Shown here: one piece after another, positions 1 to 9,207 of the stretch
Position numbering within the stretch: the first letter of the stretch is position 1
How the letters are laid out: every line of letters begins with the position of its first letter
Source: a virus
Virus record (IMG/VR): IMGVR_UViG_3300035698_012275
Span: 1-22,420 of that record
Length of the DNA: 22,420 nt
Reading direction: 5' to 3' (one strand)
Notes under the pieces: generated by a model
Told to the model about the DNA's origin: nothing
What the model saw: the letters and a program-made list of their open reading frames with translations, nothing else
Databases searched by the model: none
Translations under genes and position numbers: made by a program

Positions 1-284
1 CCCCGCGTTTTCGGCTTGCGCTTCCCTCCGAACCCGGGCGGTTTTTTATCAATAGTCACGATGATATTCACATCGAGATCCGCCTGGGAGTGAACAGCAT
101 TGACCGCAAGAATGTCGAAGCCCTCCTCCTTCGCCCTCTCCTCAATAAGCTGCTTCCATTTCTTTTTCCGCATCAGTTCCTCGAATGGGATGTCGAACTC
201 GATGCGCTTCACCATCCTTGACGCGCCGGCGCCATCTGCGGCGCGGGGGTCGTGTCGGTACAGGCCAATGATTGCCTTCTTCAT
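1..284 (-). CDS. Hypothetical protein, 3' end cut by window edge
   Basis: Open frame from an ATG at 284 that runs off the left edge; about 94 residues are visible, starting MKKAIIGLYRHDPR. The start follows a good SD (GGGAGGAT) and overlaps the stop of the upstream gene by the 4-base ATGA arrangement, so it is probably translationally coupled. The visible part is mixed charge, with a Lys-rich stretch (MRKKKWKQLIEE) followed by a beta-like segment (DLDVNIIVTID) and a basic Gly/Lys/Pro-rich end. I recognise no family and no membrane segment. It is the most downstream gene seen in the leftward operon, next to the lysis enzymes. Confidence 0.72.
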   Translation of the reverse strand, partial: MKKAIIGLYRHDPRAADGAGASRMVKRIEFDIPFEELMRKKKWKQLIEERAKEEGFDILAVNAVHSQADLDVNIIVTIDKKPPGFGGKRKPKTR

Positions 285-598
285 CCTATCCTCCCAAGGG
301 GATTTCCCTTCGTCTGCGGGCGGTTTTTTTCATAGTCTTTACACTCTGTATTATTATCGACGAAATTGCACGGACGCTTTCGCTTGCGACAGACTCCAAG
401 CCCAGAGAGATAGCGACACTCGATAGTCACATCGATCTGTTGAACCAGTTCTCGGATGTACTTCAGAACGGAAGGTCCGAGCATGACGTGTCGCTCAAGC
501 TGCTCTCGGAATTTCAATAGTCGCTTGTGCGGGGTTCCCCCTGGCCGCGCATTCTCCAGCAACCGATCAACAGTCTCAATGAGAGGTTCAGCCGACAT
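281..598 (-). CDS. Small Cys-containing protein of unknown function
   Basis: 105 residues. The N-terminal two thirds are helical and charged. The C-terminal third has four cysteines spaced C-x8-C-x6-C-x8-C (CRYLSGLGVC, then RPC and ECKDYEKN), a pattern that could hold a zinc ion. Its ATG sits directly after the stop of the lytic transglycosylase gene (TAG then ATG) and its stop overlaps the next start as ATGA, so it is inside one operon. The SD is weak (GGGG about 9 nt away), which fits coupling to the upstream gene. No family recognised; a metal-binding regulator or accessory protein is only a guess. Confidence 0.75.
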   Translation of the reverse strand: MSAEPLIETVDRLLENARPGGTPHKRLLKFREQLERHVMLGPSVLKYIRELVQQIDVTIECRYLSGLGVCRKRKRPCNFVDNNTECKDYEKNRPQTKGNPLGRIG

Positions 599-1438
599 CT
601 ATTTGTACCCCAACACCTTCCGGTGCGGTCCTCCCATTTTCCGAACTACTCCAGCAATTTTTCTGGCGTATGGGTAGCTGGGAATGTTCCCGGGCCAATA
701 GAGCCACGGCATCCTTGTCCTCACTTTTTTCCCTGACCATTTCCGTCTCAATACCATTCCGTATGCTGTGACCTTTGCTCCTCCCTCGACAGAAAACATT
801 TCATCAAGAGTTGGGATGCGAACCCATGTGCGATTCTCTCGGAAGCATCCAGCCTCGCCTTCTTCACACGGAAGTCGGGCGTATTTTTTCCAGACGACTT
901 GGCCTATCCCAAGGTCAGCGAGCCGCCCTCTCCACTTGCGACTCCCTATCACTGATTTAACTTTCTCCTCAGTCCATCGGTGAGGGTTCTGAGTAGCATC
1001 AACGAGGCCGATCCTTTTGGCATACTTCCTCGGGTTCGGGCCGATGGCACAACGGTTGCCACGGGACTCGCTCCAGATAACACCCCAGACTCCCCACGGG
1101 TTAATTTCGTTGTCGTATTCTGCGAGTGCATTGAGGAGGGCATGCGCCATTGTCTCGGCGCGTTCCTGCCATTGATCTTCCGGCGTAGGGATCCCGCATT
1201 CCCACCAAACTGTTGACTCTGTTTTGATTGCTCGGATGAAACCTTCCGCCATTTCTTCTGCGAGTTTTTCTTGTCCTGAATTAACAGCATAAGGATTCGC
1301 ATCGAGCGGTGTGAAATCTGGGGTGGCCTCTCCTTCTATTGGCTCTGATTCCACAGGCATTCCATTGGAAGGATCCCCAGCTGCCACAGTTGCTATGGTG
1401 AGAAGTGTCGCTGATAGTATTAAAAGAATTTGTCGCAT
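599..1438 (-). CDS. Secreted lytic transglycosylase-like protein (SLT fold)
   Basis: 279 residues. Residues 1-20 form a signal peptide (basic start, then LLILSATLLTIATVAAG), so the product is probably exported by the host Sec system. Residues 112-185 resemble the catalytic half of a goose-lysozyme/SLT domain: WGVIWSESRGNRCAIGP, where E124 would be the catalytic glutamate, and then DLGIGQVVW at 175-183, matching the 'GLMQ' motif of the family. Lytic transglycosylases cut glycan strands of peptidoglycan. It lies 4 nt downstream of the amidase gene, so two wall-cutting activities are made together. It could be a lysis enzyme or a virion-associated wall hydrolase; the signal peptide favours an exported lysis protein. 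The SD is TTGGAGAA, 9 nt before the ATG. Confidence 0.7.
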   Translation of the reverse strand: MRQILLILSATLLTIATVAAGDPSNGMPVESEPIEGEATPDFTPLDANPYAVNSGQEKLAEEMAEGFIRAIKTESTVWWECGIPTPEDQWQERAETMAHALLNALAEYDNEINPWGVWGVIWSESRGNRCAIGPNPRKYAKRIGLVDATQNPHRWTEEKVKSVIGSRKWRGRLADLGIGQVVWKKYARLPCEEGEAGCFRENRTWVRIPTLDEMFSVEGGAKVTAYGMVLRRKWSGKKVRTRMPWLYWPGNIPSYPYARKIAGVVRKMGGPHRKVLGYK

Positions 1439-1442
1439 TCAA

Positions 1443-2366
1443 TTATTCTCCAATCTTCCATCCCCCAGCATTTTTGACGAATGCCCAGAAGTATTCGTGG
1501 ACCTTCGCTTCCGCCTCCTCCCAGGGGAATCCTGCGGGATCCCACTTGCGCGGCGAGCAGTGGAGGTGGCCGATCATACCGACGTGTTCGAGGTGCTTCG
1601 GGTGAACCTTCCTCGGGATCTCTCCCTTCCCGTTGCGAGGGAACTTCGGAGGGATCGAAAACATCTTTTCAAAAGGTACTGCAGAAAGACTACCGGCCCT
1701 GTAGCTCCAGGACTTCCGCTGACCGAGTCCGAGCGCGGAGATGGCGTACCAAAGGCCAGCGGCCCAGCGGCATACCGCATCGACTTGGGGTTCGGGAAAG
1801 CAGAACACCTTCATCTGCATTCCCTGCAGAAGCTCATCCTTCACAGCGTGCGGAAGGTTCCCTGTTCGCGCCCGATTTTTTGCGGAGTAGTAGTCAGGTC
1901 GCTTCTTCGCATTGGGCCAGAGACAGCATTCATTTCCTATGCTGATCTGATTGTGCTTGCCGGCGTGTTTTGCGGCCTTTACCGCATCGAGAAATTGATA
2001 GATGCGACCGTCGTCTTCGGTGGCAAACGGCACGGAGAGGCCGCGCTGGTTGTGGAGCACCTCCCGCATGATTGCGGGATCCTCGCGGTCAGCTCCGGAG
2101 TGGTGGATAAAAACTTGGCGGATCCCCGCCACTCCACCCTTCCTCTCCTTGTACCGTTTGCCCTGGATGACTCTGGTCCTCACCTTCCCAGTTGCGAGGT
2201 CTTCGGTTTTGACTACAGAACGGTTCGTGTCGTACTGCGAGAACCCTTTGTCCTCCCACCACTTGATGACCCTCGTACCGATGTCGAAAGCTACCTTGTC
2301 CAGGATGAACGCATCCTCCGCCCTGAATGGCTTTCCGGTCAGCGATACCTGATATTTGATAGTCAT
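1443..2366 (-). CDS. N-acetylmuramoyl-L-alanine amidase (endolysin)
   Basis: 307 residues, Amidase_2 (T7 lysozyme/AmpD/PGRP) type, cutting the bond between MurNAc and L-alanine in peptidoglycan. Visible zinc and active-site motifs are VFIHHSG at 85-91, HAGKHNQISIGNE at 134-146 and GHLHCSPRKWDPAGF at 266-280, the last matching the AmpD-type 'PxRKxDPG..F' ending. The N-terminal 80 residues are extra compared with T7 lysozyme (151 aa) and unassigned. There is no signal peptide, so it would need a holin or another release route. I chose the ATG at 2366 (AGAAGG about 9 nt upstream); a GTG one codon earlier at 2369 is possible. It lies just upstream of the transglycosylase, forming a lysis pair. 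Confidence 0.85.
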   Translation of the reverse strand: MTIKYQVSLTGKPFRAEDAFILDKVAFDIGTRVIKWWEDKGFSQYDTNRSVVKTEDLATGKVRTRVIQGKRYKERKGGVAGIRQVFIHHSGADREDPAIMREVLHNQRGLSVPFATEDDGRIYQFLDAVKAAKHAGKHNQISIGNECCLWPNAKKRPDYYSAKNRARTGNLPHAVKDELLQGMQMKVFCFPEPQVDAVCRWAAGLWYAISALGLGQRKSWSYRAGSLSAVPFEKMFSIPPKFPRNGKGEIPRKVHPKHLEHVGMIGHLHCSPRKWDPAGFPWEEAEAKVHEYFWAFVKNAGGWKIGE

Positions 2367-2410
2367 CACATCTTCCCTTCTGTCATTGCTCGCCGCGGAT
2401 CATACCACGA

Positions 2411-2823
2411 TTAGCCATTGTCCTGCGAGTTACTGCCCGGCCGTTTTGCTCGTCGTACTATATCAGCCAGATCGCTGACGTCCTGCGGCTTCGTCTCGCT
2501 CTGTTGTCCTCCTGCTCCCTGCCGCATCGCAGAGCCGAGAACTGAGGCCATCGCAGCGGTCTGCATCGCCATCTCCAGCTGGATGCAGTACATCTCGGCG
2601 CGACCTTTGACTGATGCGAGAGTCTCGACAACTTGGCAGTGATCCCTGATGCGATCCTCTCCGACAAAACGGTGCGCGAGATTCTCCAGCCGTTCTACCT
2701 CCTCAGTAATTGCGCCGTGAACCCGCGCTTTTATTTTCTCCTCTGGGGTTTCGGGGCGTCCCTGGTTCTCTTCGCCATCAGACTTCTCTTCTGTCTCAGA
2801 TTCCGTTGTGTTTTTTTCTTCGC

Positions 2824-2827
<4 letters not shown>
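2411..2827 (-). CDS. Acidic coiled-coil protein of unknown function
   Basis: 138 residues. The first 35 residues are very rich in Glu, Ser and Thr and probably disordered. Residues 35-100 are predicted helical with heptad-like spacing (EEVERLENLAHRFVGEDRI, then a Met/Ala-rich helix), followed by a polar tail. The start is GTG at 2827, overlapping the previous stop as GTGA, with a good SD (AAGGGAG, 5 nt away). It sits between the replication block and the lysis genes. No family recognised. An oligomeric accessory protein is plausible, but nothing in the sequence fixes its role. Confidence 0.75.
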
Positions 2828-4233
<1,406 letters not shown>

Positions 4234-4249
4234 TTGTAGCGTCTCCTTT

Positions 4250-5743
4250 CTAGTACTCAGAATTGTTAGGCCCGCGCCGTTGCGAGGCACGGGACGGTGC
4301 ACCTGTTCCTGCGAAAAATCCCTCTGATCGTTTACTCTCTTCAGTCGGCCCTGTATAGGATCCCGCTGGCGGCTTGGCATACTTCCCATCGCGCTCATCG
4401 GGGAACGGTCCATCACTCGCAATATCCCAGCCACGAATGAACATGCGGGAGAGGTCCGACCACAGCCGAATCGTTCCTGTCTTTCCGTGAGTAGCCTTCG
4501 CAATAATCAACTGGGTGTCGGGATCGTCCTCGCACCCTTGCCGGTAATATCCGCGACGGTACATGAACCAGACGACTCGGGCAATTTGCTCGATGGCGCC
4601 GCTCTGTCTCAGGTCGTGTAGCGTGGGGCGTTTATCCTGCCGCCTCTCCACCTCCCTGTTCAGCTGCGTGGCGAGTAGGACCGGGATGTCCAATTCCTTC
4701 GCGATGTCCCGCAATCCCTTTGCGGCATTCTCAACTTGGTTGGTCTGGTTGTCTCCTTTGTCGGTAAGTTCACCGAGGTGATCCACGATGAGGAGGTCCA
4801 ATCCGTGGACCTGTTTATGGAGTGCGGCAACCTGGGCGATCCGCTCGGAGGAGAGGCCGGGAGAGTCATCGATCCAGAGGGGAAGTTTTGAGATCTGCGT
4901 TGCTCCCTGGATCAGTTTCGGCCAATCGTTATTGTGAATAGATCGCAGCATCAAGTCGTTGAGATCTACGTCACCGAATCTCGCCAGTTCTCGCAGAATG
5001 ACATACCGTCTCGCGTCCTCAGTTGGGATGTAGAGGGTATGCCGATTGGCAAGCGCGGCATTGGTTCCGATGTTGAGGCACAGTGCCGACTTCCCCATCC
5101 CTGGACGTGCGCCGCAGACGGTGAGAAGCCCAGGCCATAGTCCTCCGGTAAGTTCGTCGATGGTCCCTATCCCAGTACGATCGAGGCCGGCTGGCATCGT
5201 TCCAGATTCCAGCTCATCGAAGACGGCTGAGAGGTCATCCCCCACTCGCACGGGCCCGTCTCCTCCGTCTATTGCGGAGGCCATTGTGACCGCCTTCCGC
5301 GCCCCAGCTAAGTAGCCACGAACATCTCCGAACTGGCCTCCAAAACCATCTGCTACAATCTGCTGCGCGGCATAAATCATCCGGCGAGCCGCTGCGTGAT
5401 CTCTCACAATTCTTGCATAGTGATCTACGTTTGCGGCAGTAGCCACAGATTCGGTGAGCCCGTTCAGCCCCATGGCGCCGCCGATCTTGTCGAGGCCTCC
5501 GCGCTTCACCAGTTCGTTGCCGAGAGTAACATGGTCGACCGGCGCTCCTTGACTTGCGAGCGCCAGCATCGCTGCGAAGATGCGACGGAATCCTTCGATG
5601 TAGAAATCGGCCCCGTCGATAAGAATACTTCGCACGATAGGTAGCGCATCATTGTTCAAGAGTACCGCCCCGAGGCATGCCACCTCGGCTGTCTTGTCGT
5701 AGGGTGGTACCAGCCCAGCACCTATTCCTGCTGAATCGTTCAT
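4250..5743 (-). CDS. dnaB: DnaB-family replicative DNA helicase
   Basis: 497 residues, typical DnaB length. The N-terminal domain (15-125, starting AEVACLGAVLLNNDALP) is the DnaB-N helical domain that binds primase and loader. The RecA-like motor domain starts near 183. Walker A is GARPGMGKSA at 211-220, Walker B is LDLLIVDHLGEL at 315-326, and motif H3/H4 is TQLNREVERRQDKRPTLHDL followed by SGAIEQIARVV, a DnaB signature. It unwinds the parental duplex 5' to 3' ahead of the phage fork as a hexamer. The start overlaps the stop of the upstream replication gene as ATGA, with a strong SD (GGAGAGGAGG), so helicase and putative loader or initiator are coupled. The C-terminal 60 residues are polar and disordered. 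Confidence 0.95.
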   Translation of the reverse strand: MNDSAGIGAGLVPPYDKTAEVACLGAVLLNNDALPIVRSILIDGADFYIEGFRRIFAAMLALASQGAPVDHVTLGNELVKRGGLDKIGGAMGLNGLTESVATAANVDHYARIVRDHAAARRMIYAAQQIVADGFGGQFGDVRGYLAGARKAVTMASAIDGGDGPVRVGDDLSAVFDELESGTMPAGLDRTGIGTIDELTGGLWPGLLTVCGARPGMGKSALCLNIGTNAALANRHTLYIPTEDARRYVILRELARFGDVDLNDLMLRSIHNNDWPKLIQGATQISKLPLWIDDSPGLSSERIAQVAALHKQVHGLDLLIVDHLGELTDKGDNQTNQVENAAKGLRDIAKELDIPVLLATQLNREVERRQDKRPTLHDLRQSGAIEQIARVVWFMYRRGYYRQGCEDDPDTQLIIAKATHGKTGTIRLWSDLSRMFIRGWDIASDGPFPDERDGKYAKPPAGSYTGPTEESKRSEGFFAGTGAPSRASQRRGPNNSEY

Positions 5744-6681
5744 TGTCCTCCTCTCCTCGTACCCCTGACCTTATCGGCCAGATCGGTTCCGTGTCTATAC
5801 ATTTCGGTCACCCCGCCCTTCGGGTTGTCTTGGTCCTTCACCGCAGCATTCCAAACGAACCGTGCGAGGTCGCGCTTCGCTCTCTTCGGATTCGCGACGG
5901 TCCACCCTGCGAGCTTCGCAATTAGGGTAGCTACATCAACAGAGGGACAGGATTCATTGAGCTTCTGTGCTAACTGAATTGGTCGCTTTGCATTTTTCCA
6001 GAGTGTCTGCTCTCCCTTCCCTGGTATGAGAAACAATTCGCGCTGCATCGCAACATAAATTAAACGCAGCCGCGGGGTCGCATCAATTGGCGGATCAGTT
6101 TCCGGATCGGCTCCGAGGTCAAGAAGAGGAGTCGGGGTGATATGCGGCTTCCGCGTGTCGCCCTCCTCCCTCTTCTCTTGATCCTGATCCTGATCCTGAT
6201 CCTGATCTTGGCTCGGAAGGGGCTCGGAAGGGGCTTCGCCTACGTCCTGTAAAATTCGCTCAATATCTCCTGCTGTAATTGAGTATGCAGAAGCGTAGAT
6301 CTCAAAGAAACGCTGCAGTAGTGCGGTCTTGGGCAGTCGCGACAATTCCTTGAGGAGTCCGATGCGACGGTTATCTTTCGGGGCGAGACGCGCTCCGAGT
6401 TGAAACTTCGCCATCTTCACGACGAGAACCATGTCGGATTTTTCATCGAACTCGCAAAACCCCATCTTGCATAGCTTCCCAAGCCCCTTTGAAGCCCCTT
6501 GTGGATCTATCCCAATGTCCTGTGCCATATAGGGAATTGGGCAATAGTAAAGTCCAGACATGGATGAATGCGGCGAAGTGATAAGATACATTGCAATGCG
6601 TTGTGCATCGCCGTCGCCTCGCAATATCTTCCCTGTTTCCCCTATCCAGAAACGGCCCGATACTATGCTGTAATCGCGCAT
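5740..6681 (-). CDS. Winged-helix replication protein (O/DnaD-like initiator or helicase loader)
   Basis: 313 residues from the ATG at 6681, which lies 4 nt after the recT stop; the frame is open to 6753 but that would overlap recT by 68 nt. Residues 5-100 look like the winged-helix domain common in phage replisome organisers (GRFWIGETGK, AQRIAMYLITSP, YYCPIPYMAQDIGI, then KGLGKLCKMGFCEFDE). A Gln-Asp repeat linker follows, and a helical C-terminal domain (about 220-300, ending ARFVWNAAVKD) is the likely helicase-binding part. The gene is coupled by ATGA overlap to the DnaB helicase. By analogy with lambda O or DnaD proteins it should bind the origin or load the helicase. The fold call is by motif only; the SD is weak (CAGGGA). 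Confidence 0.8.
   Translation of the reverse strand: MRDYSIVSGRFWIGETGKILRGDGDAQRIAMYLITSPHSSMSGLYYCPIPYMAQDIGIDPQGASKGLGKLCKMGFCEFDEKSDMVLVVKMAKFQLGARLAPKDNRRIGLLKELSRLPKTALLQRFFEIYASAYSITAGDIERILQDVGEAPSEPLPSQDQDQDQDQDQEKREEGDTRKPHITPTPLLDLGADPETDPPIDATPRLRLIYVAMQRELFLIPGKGEQTLWKNAKRPIQLAQKLNESCPSVDVATLIAKLAGWTVANPKRAKRDLARFVWNAAVKDQDNPKGGVTEMYRHGTDLADKVRGTRRGGQ
6180..6209. repeat. In-frame hexanucleotide tandem repeat (Gln-Asp)
   Basis: Four perfect copies of GATCCT (6180-6203) and a fifth with one change (6204-6209). On the coding strand they encode alternating Gln and Asp in the linker between the winged-helix and C-terminal domains of the replication protein. The reading frame is kept whatever the copy number. 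Confidence 0.9.
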
Positions 6682-6685
6682 AGTC

Positions 6686-7948
6686 TTACTGTCCCTGTCG
6701 ACCGCGACGACCTCCGCGCTTCGGCTCTTTTCTAAGTTCCACACCTGGCTCATCGTTGGTCTTCTGCTCTTCCGCTTTGAAACGTTCCGCCTCTTCCTGA
6801 TCGATGCGGTTGGCCTCCGTCTTCTCCTCCTCTGTCATCTCCCTGTCGCCCTCCCTGTCGCCCTGCTCCTCCTCGGCCCTTGCTCCCTTGCGCGCTTCCT
6901 CCTCTTCCGGGGTCGGCTCAATGACAGGCTCCTTCCCGCTACTCCCAGAACCTTCTGGCGGCGGTCCCTCATTGTCACCCTGGCTGACGCCTGACTCTCG
7001 AAGCATCTGTTCGCGCAGACTCCCCATCCGGATGAGGCTTGTGGTCTGAACGGGCCCGTCGCCGGCAGCTACGGATCCAGTTGAAGTCCCGTCGAGAACC
7101 GCACTCGGAATTATCTTCTGAATGACATCCTGAAGATCCTGGTTGCGGCCCGATTCTGCCATGCTCACCAGAGCAGCTGCGCGGTCGAAGTCGGGAGAGA
7201 GATCCCAGAACTTAGCTGACCAGCGAACGGCAGTCTTCTGGGCCATCGCTTCGATGTAAGTGATCCACGGAATCTTGCGAATCTGGTACGCGCTCAACTC
7301 CTTCTCCTGCTCGTTCTCGTTCCATTTTTTATAGAAGATCTCCGAGCCATCACTCCTCACTTCCACCCTGATATTCTTGTCTGCCAGGACCCGGTCGCGA
7401 TGCTTGAAGATCGCCGCCATAGCATACGGCTGGCCGAAGTCATAGAAGCCGTCGTGGTATCTCAGCGCGGCGTAGACAGCAACCATCTGGCCTCGTTCCT
7501 GCCGCACATTCCACGTGTGATGGAGAAAGGGATCAGACCCGAGACGGTGAGAAAACTCATCGTTCTCATGCACGATGATTGCCTCGACCTTACGGACCAG
7601 CGGGTCGCGTCGGGCCAGCTTCATCAGTCCTCGGTATTGGACCTGGAGTTGCGTTAGCTTTCTCCACTTCCACTGATTCCCCTCCTTGTACTTCGACGAC
7701 CGTGCTTCCAGGTATGCCTCCCCGAGTGGACCCTCGAACCGAAGGCCGAGAGTCGCAGCCTCGAGGATAGCTCCGAGCGTGGAGTTTGGTTCCGATTCTA
7801 GAACGTCTTTGTCTCCTCCAATGTTGGTCAGCGCGGCATTGATCCACGCGTCCGGATCCATCGAAGACGGGAGCGATGATTTGATCATTTCGCGAATGCC
7901 TTCGGACTCCAACCATCCCTTTACTTTCTCGTAGTTTTGGTGTGCCAT
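6686..7948 (-). CDS. recT: RecT-family single-strand annealing protein
   Basis: 420 residues. Hallmarks of RecT: an N-terminal helix with MIKSSLPSSMDPDAWINAALTNI pattern, TLGAILEAATLGLRFEGPLGEAYLE at 58-81, LQVQYRGLMKLARRDPLVRKVEAIIVHENDEF at 101-132, and FWDLSPDFDRAAAL in the second half. RecT anneals complementary single strands made by its partner exonuclease, here the YqaJ-type gene 24 nt upstream. The core ends near residue 280. The remaining 140 residues are a low-complexity acidic stretch ending in a basic RGGRRGRQGQ tail; SSAP tails often bind partner proteins such as host SSB or DNA. The SD region is GAGGAGAGGAAGAGGAAG. Confidence 0.93.
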   Translation of the reverse strand: MAHQNYEKVKGWLESEGIREMIKSSLPSSMDPDAWINAALTNIGGDKDVLESEPNSTLGAILEAATLGLRFEGPLGEAYLEARSSKYKEGNQWKWRKLTQLQVQYRGLMKLARRDPLVRKVEAIIVHENDEFSHRLGSDPFLHHTWNVRQERGQMVAVYAALRYHDGFYDFGQPYAMAAIFKHRDRVLADKNIRVEVRSDGSEIFYKKWNENEQEKELSAYQIRKIPWITYIEAMAQKTAVRWSAKFWDLSPDFDRAAALVSMAESGRNQDLQDVIQKIIPSAVLDGTSTGSVAAGDGPVQTTSLIRMGSLREQMLRESGVSQGDNEGPPPEGSGSSGKEPVIEPTPEEEEARKGARAEEEQGDREGDREMTEEEKTEANRIDQEEAERFKAEEQKTNDEPGVELRKEPKRGGRRGRQGQ

Positions 7949-7972
7949 CTTCCTCTTCCTCTCCTCTGGGCG

Positions 7973-9196
7973 TCAGCCCAATTTTTGTGTGACTGCTGCT
8001 GCTGCTAATTCAATGGCTGCGCGGATTTCACCAAGCTCCATCTCCAACATGGCTGCGTAGAGATCGGCCCGTGCGCGAAGCTCATCGAACTCTTCAATGC
8101 CTACCTCGATATCAATGTCCTTCCCAGCAAACTCTTGTAGCTCAAGTTCAACGGTGACGATCTGAGAATCCTTCGCCTCGTCTCCGGTCTTCGGACGGTC
8201 CTTCGGTCCGTAGTGATTGAACTGGACATGCGGTTTCCCCTGTACCTCGTACTCCTTGAGATTGAGATCGGGGAAGTCGGCCTGGAGCGCAGACTTGCTG
8301 AAGGACTTCCGCCCAGCTACTTCGCGGTATAGGAATTTATGCCGCCCGATTTGTACAGCATCGAGCTTCGCCTCAGACATCACTTCTGCGACCATTTTCT
8401 TTGCCGCAGCCATCGACCTCGCGGCTGTCAGTTCGCGCTCCTTTGCGAGCTTGTAGGTGTTGACTGCGTCCTGCCACGCGTCTCCCTTCATCTGGCTGTA
8501 CTTCGACTTCGGTTTTACCAGAACGGGCTGGTCGTACTTCTTTGCCTTCGGAGGGATAGACGGCACGACGTTCTCGTCCCAGAAGCGTTTGGCGTTGCTC
8601 CTGATGATCTCGATCATGGGCTGATCGATGGGGAGGTCGATGATTTGAAGCGCGACGTTCTCGCACTCATAGATGACGACGCGGGTGCCCTTTATTTTTC
8701 CGATCCATTTCTCAGCATCGGCGCCGAGGAAGGGCAACGGGCATACGTTGGCACAGTGCGCGAGGTGCATCGATTGAATCATGTAGTAGTCGCGGATCCC
8801 GCTGGCGCGGAAGGAGTCTGCAACCCGTTGCATCGGGCTTTTAATTTCCAGCACCCAACCGTCCTCTATGAAGCCGTCGAAGTCTGCGAAGAGAGGAGAG
8901 TTGGGATCCCAAACCTGGAAGGTCTTGTACCTCTCCTCGTCCGTCTCAGGGGCATAAACCTTCAGGCCCGATTGCATTGCGTAGAAAGCTGCCGCGAGTG
9001 GCTCATATGTATTTCCACGCCGGAGATGCGGGTTGTTGTCTGTACTGAGGAGGTCATCCTCGGCCAGGGTTTTTTTCTTGTCGATGTAGAGGTCCACAGG
9101 CGTATGCTCAAAGACCTTTCCGAGGGCAAGCACCGGGGAGTCCGAAGATCCCACGCCGCGCTGTCTGCCGATCAACCATTCTAATTTTGCGCTCAT
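7973..9196 (-). CDS. YqaJ-type viral recombinase exonuclease (lambda-exo-like)
   Basis: 407 residues from the ATG at 9196 (AAAGGGAG 5 nt upstream); the longer open frame overlaps the upstream gene. PD-(D/E)XK nuclease of the YqaJ family: RQRGVGSSDSP at 11-21, RRGNTYEPLAAAFY at 59-72 (E65), LFADFDGFI at 102-110 (D107), VLEIKSP at 115-121 (E117, K119) and YYMIQSMHLA at 137-146 (Q141). All expected catalytic residues are present. It would degrade one strand of duplex ends so that RecT, directly downstream, can anneal the product. The C-terminal 38 residues (from F370) match a module in the 508-aa protein at 14844-16370, beyond the nuclease core. Confidence 0.92.
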   Translation of the reverse strand: MSAKLEWLIGRQRGVGSSDSPVLALGKVFEHTPVDLYIDKKKTLAEDDLLSTDNNPHLRRGNTYEPLAAAFYAMQSGLKVYAPETDEERYKTFQVWDPNSPLFADFDGFIEDGWVLEIKSPMQRVADSFRASGIRDYYMIQSMHLAHCANVCPLPFLGADAEKWIGKIKGTRVVIYECENVALQIIDLPIDQPMIEIIRSNAKRFWDENVVPSIPPKAKKYDQPVLVKPKSKYSQMKGDAWQDAVNTYKLAKERELTAARSMAAAKKMVAEVMSEAKLDAVQIGRHKFLYREVAGRKSFSKSALQADFPDLNLKEYEVQGKPHVQFNHYGPKDRPKTGDEAKDSQIVTVELELQEFAGKDIDIEVGIEEFDELRARADLYAAMLEMELGEIRAAIELAAAAVTQKLG

Positions 9197-9207
9197 TCTC
9201 TCTCCCT

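Noticed and set aside
1311-2414. 367-codon open frame on the plus strand
   Set aside because: It lies antisense across the amidase gene, which has clear catalytic motifs, and across part of the transglycosylase. It has no convincing SD and its product looks like nothing; it is a by-product of GC-rich codon use.
4234-4503. Upstream extension of the zinc-ribbon gene to 4503
   Set aside because: It would overlap the DnaB helicase by over 250 nt in another frame; AAAGGAG before the ATG at 4233 marks the real start.
6682-6753. Longer start for the replication protein at 6753
   Set aside because: It would overlap the recT C-terminus by 68 nt; other gene pairs here overlap by 4 nt or are separated by short gaps, so the ATG at 6681 fits better, though its SD is weak.
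8339-9184. 281-codon open frame on the plus strand
   Set aside because: It is antisense to the YqaJ exonuclease, whose motifs are complete. No plus-strand promoter or SD is seen.
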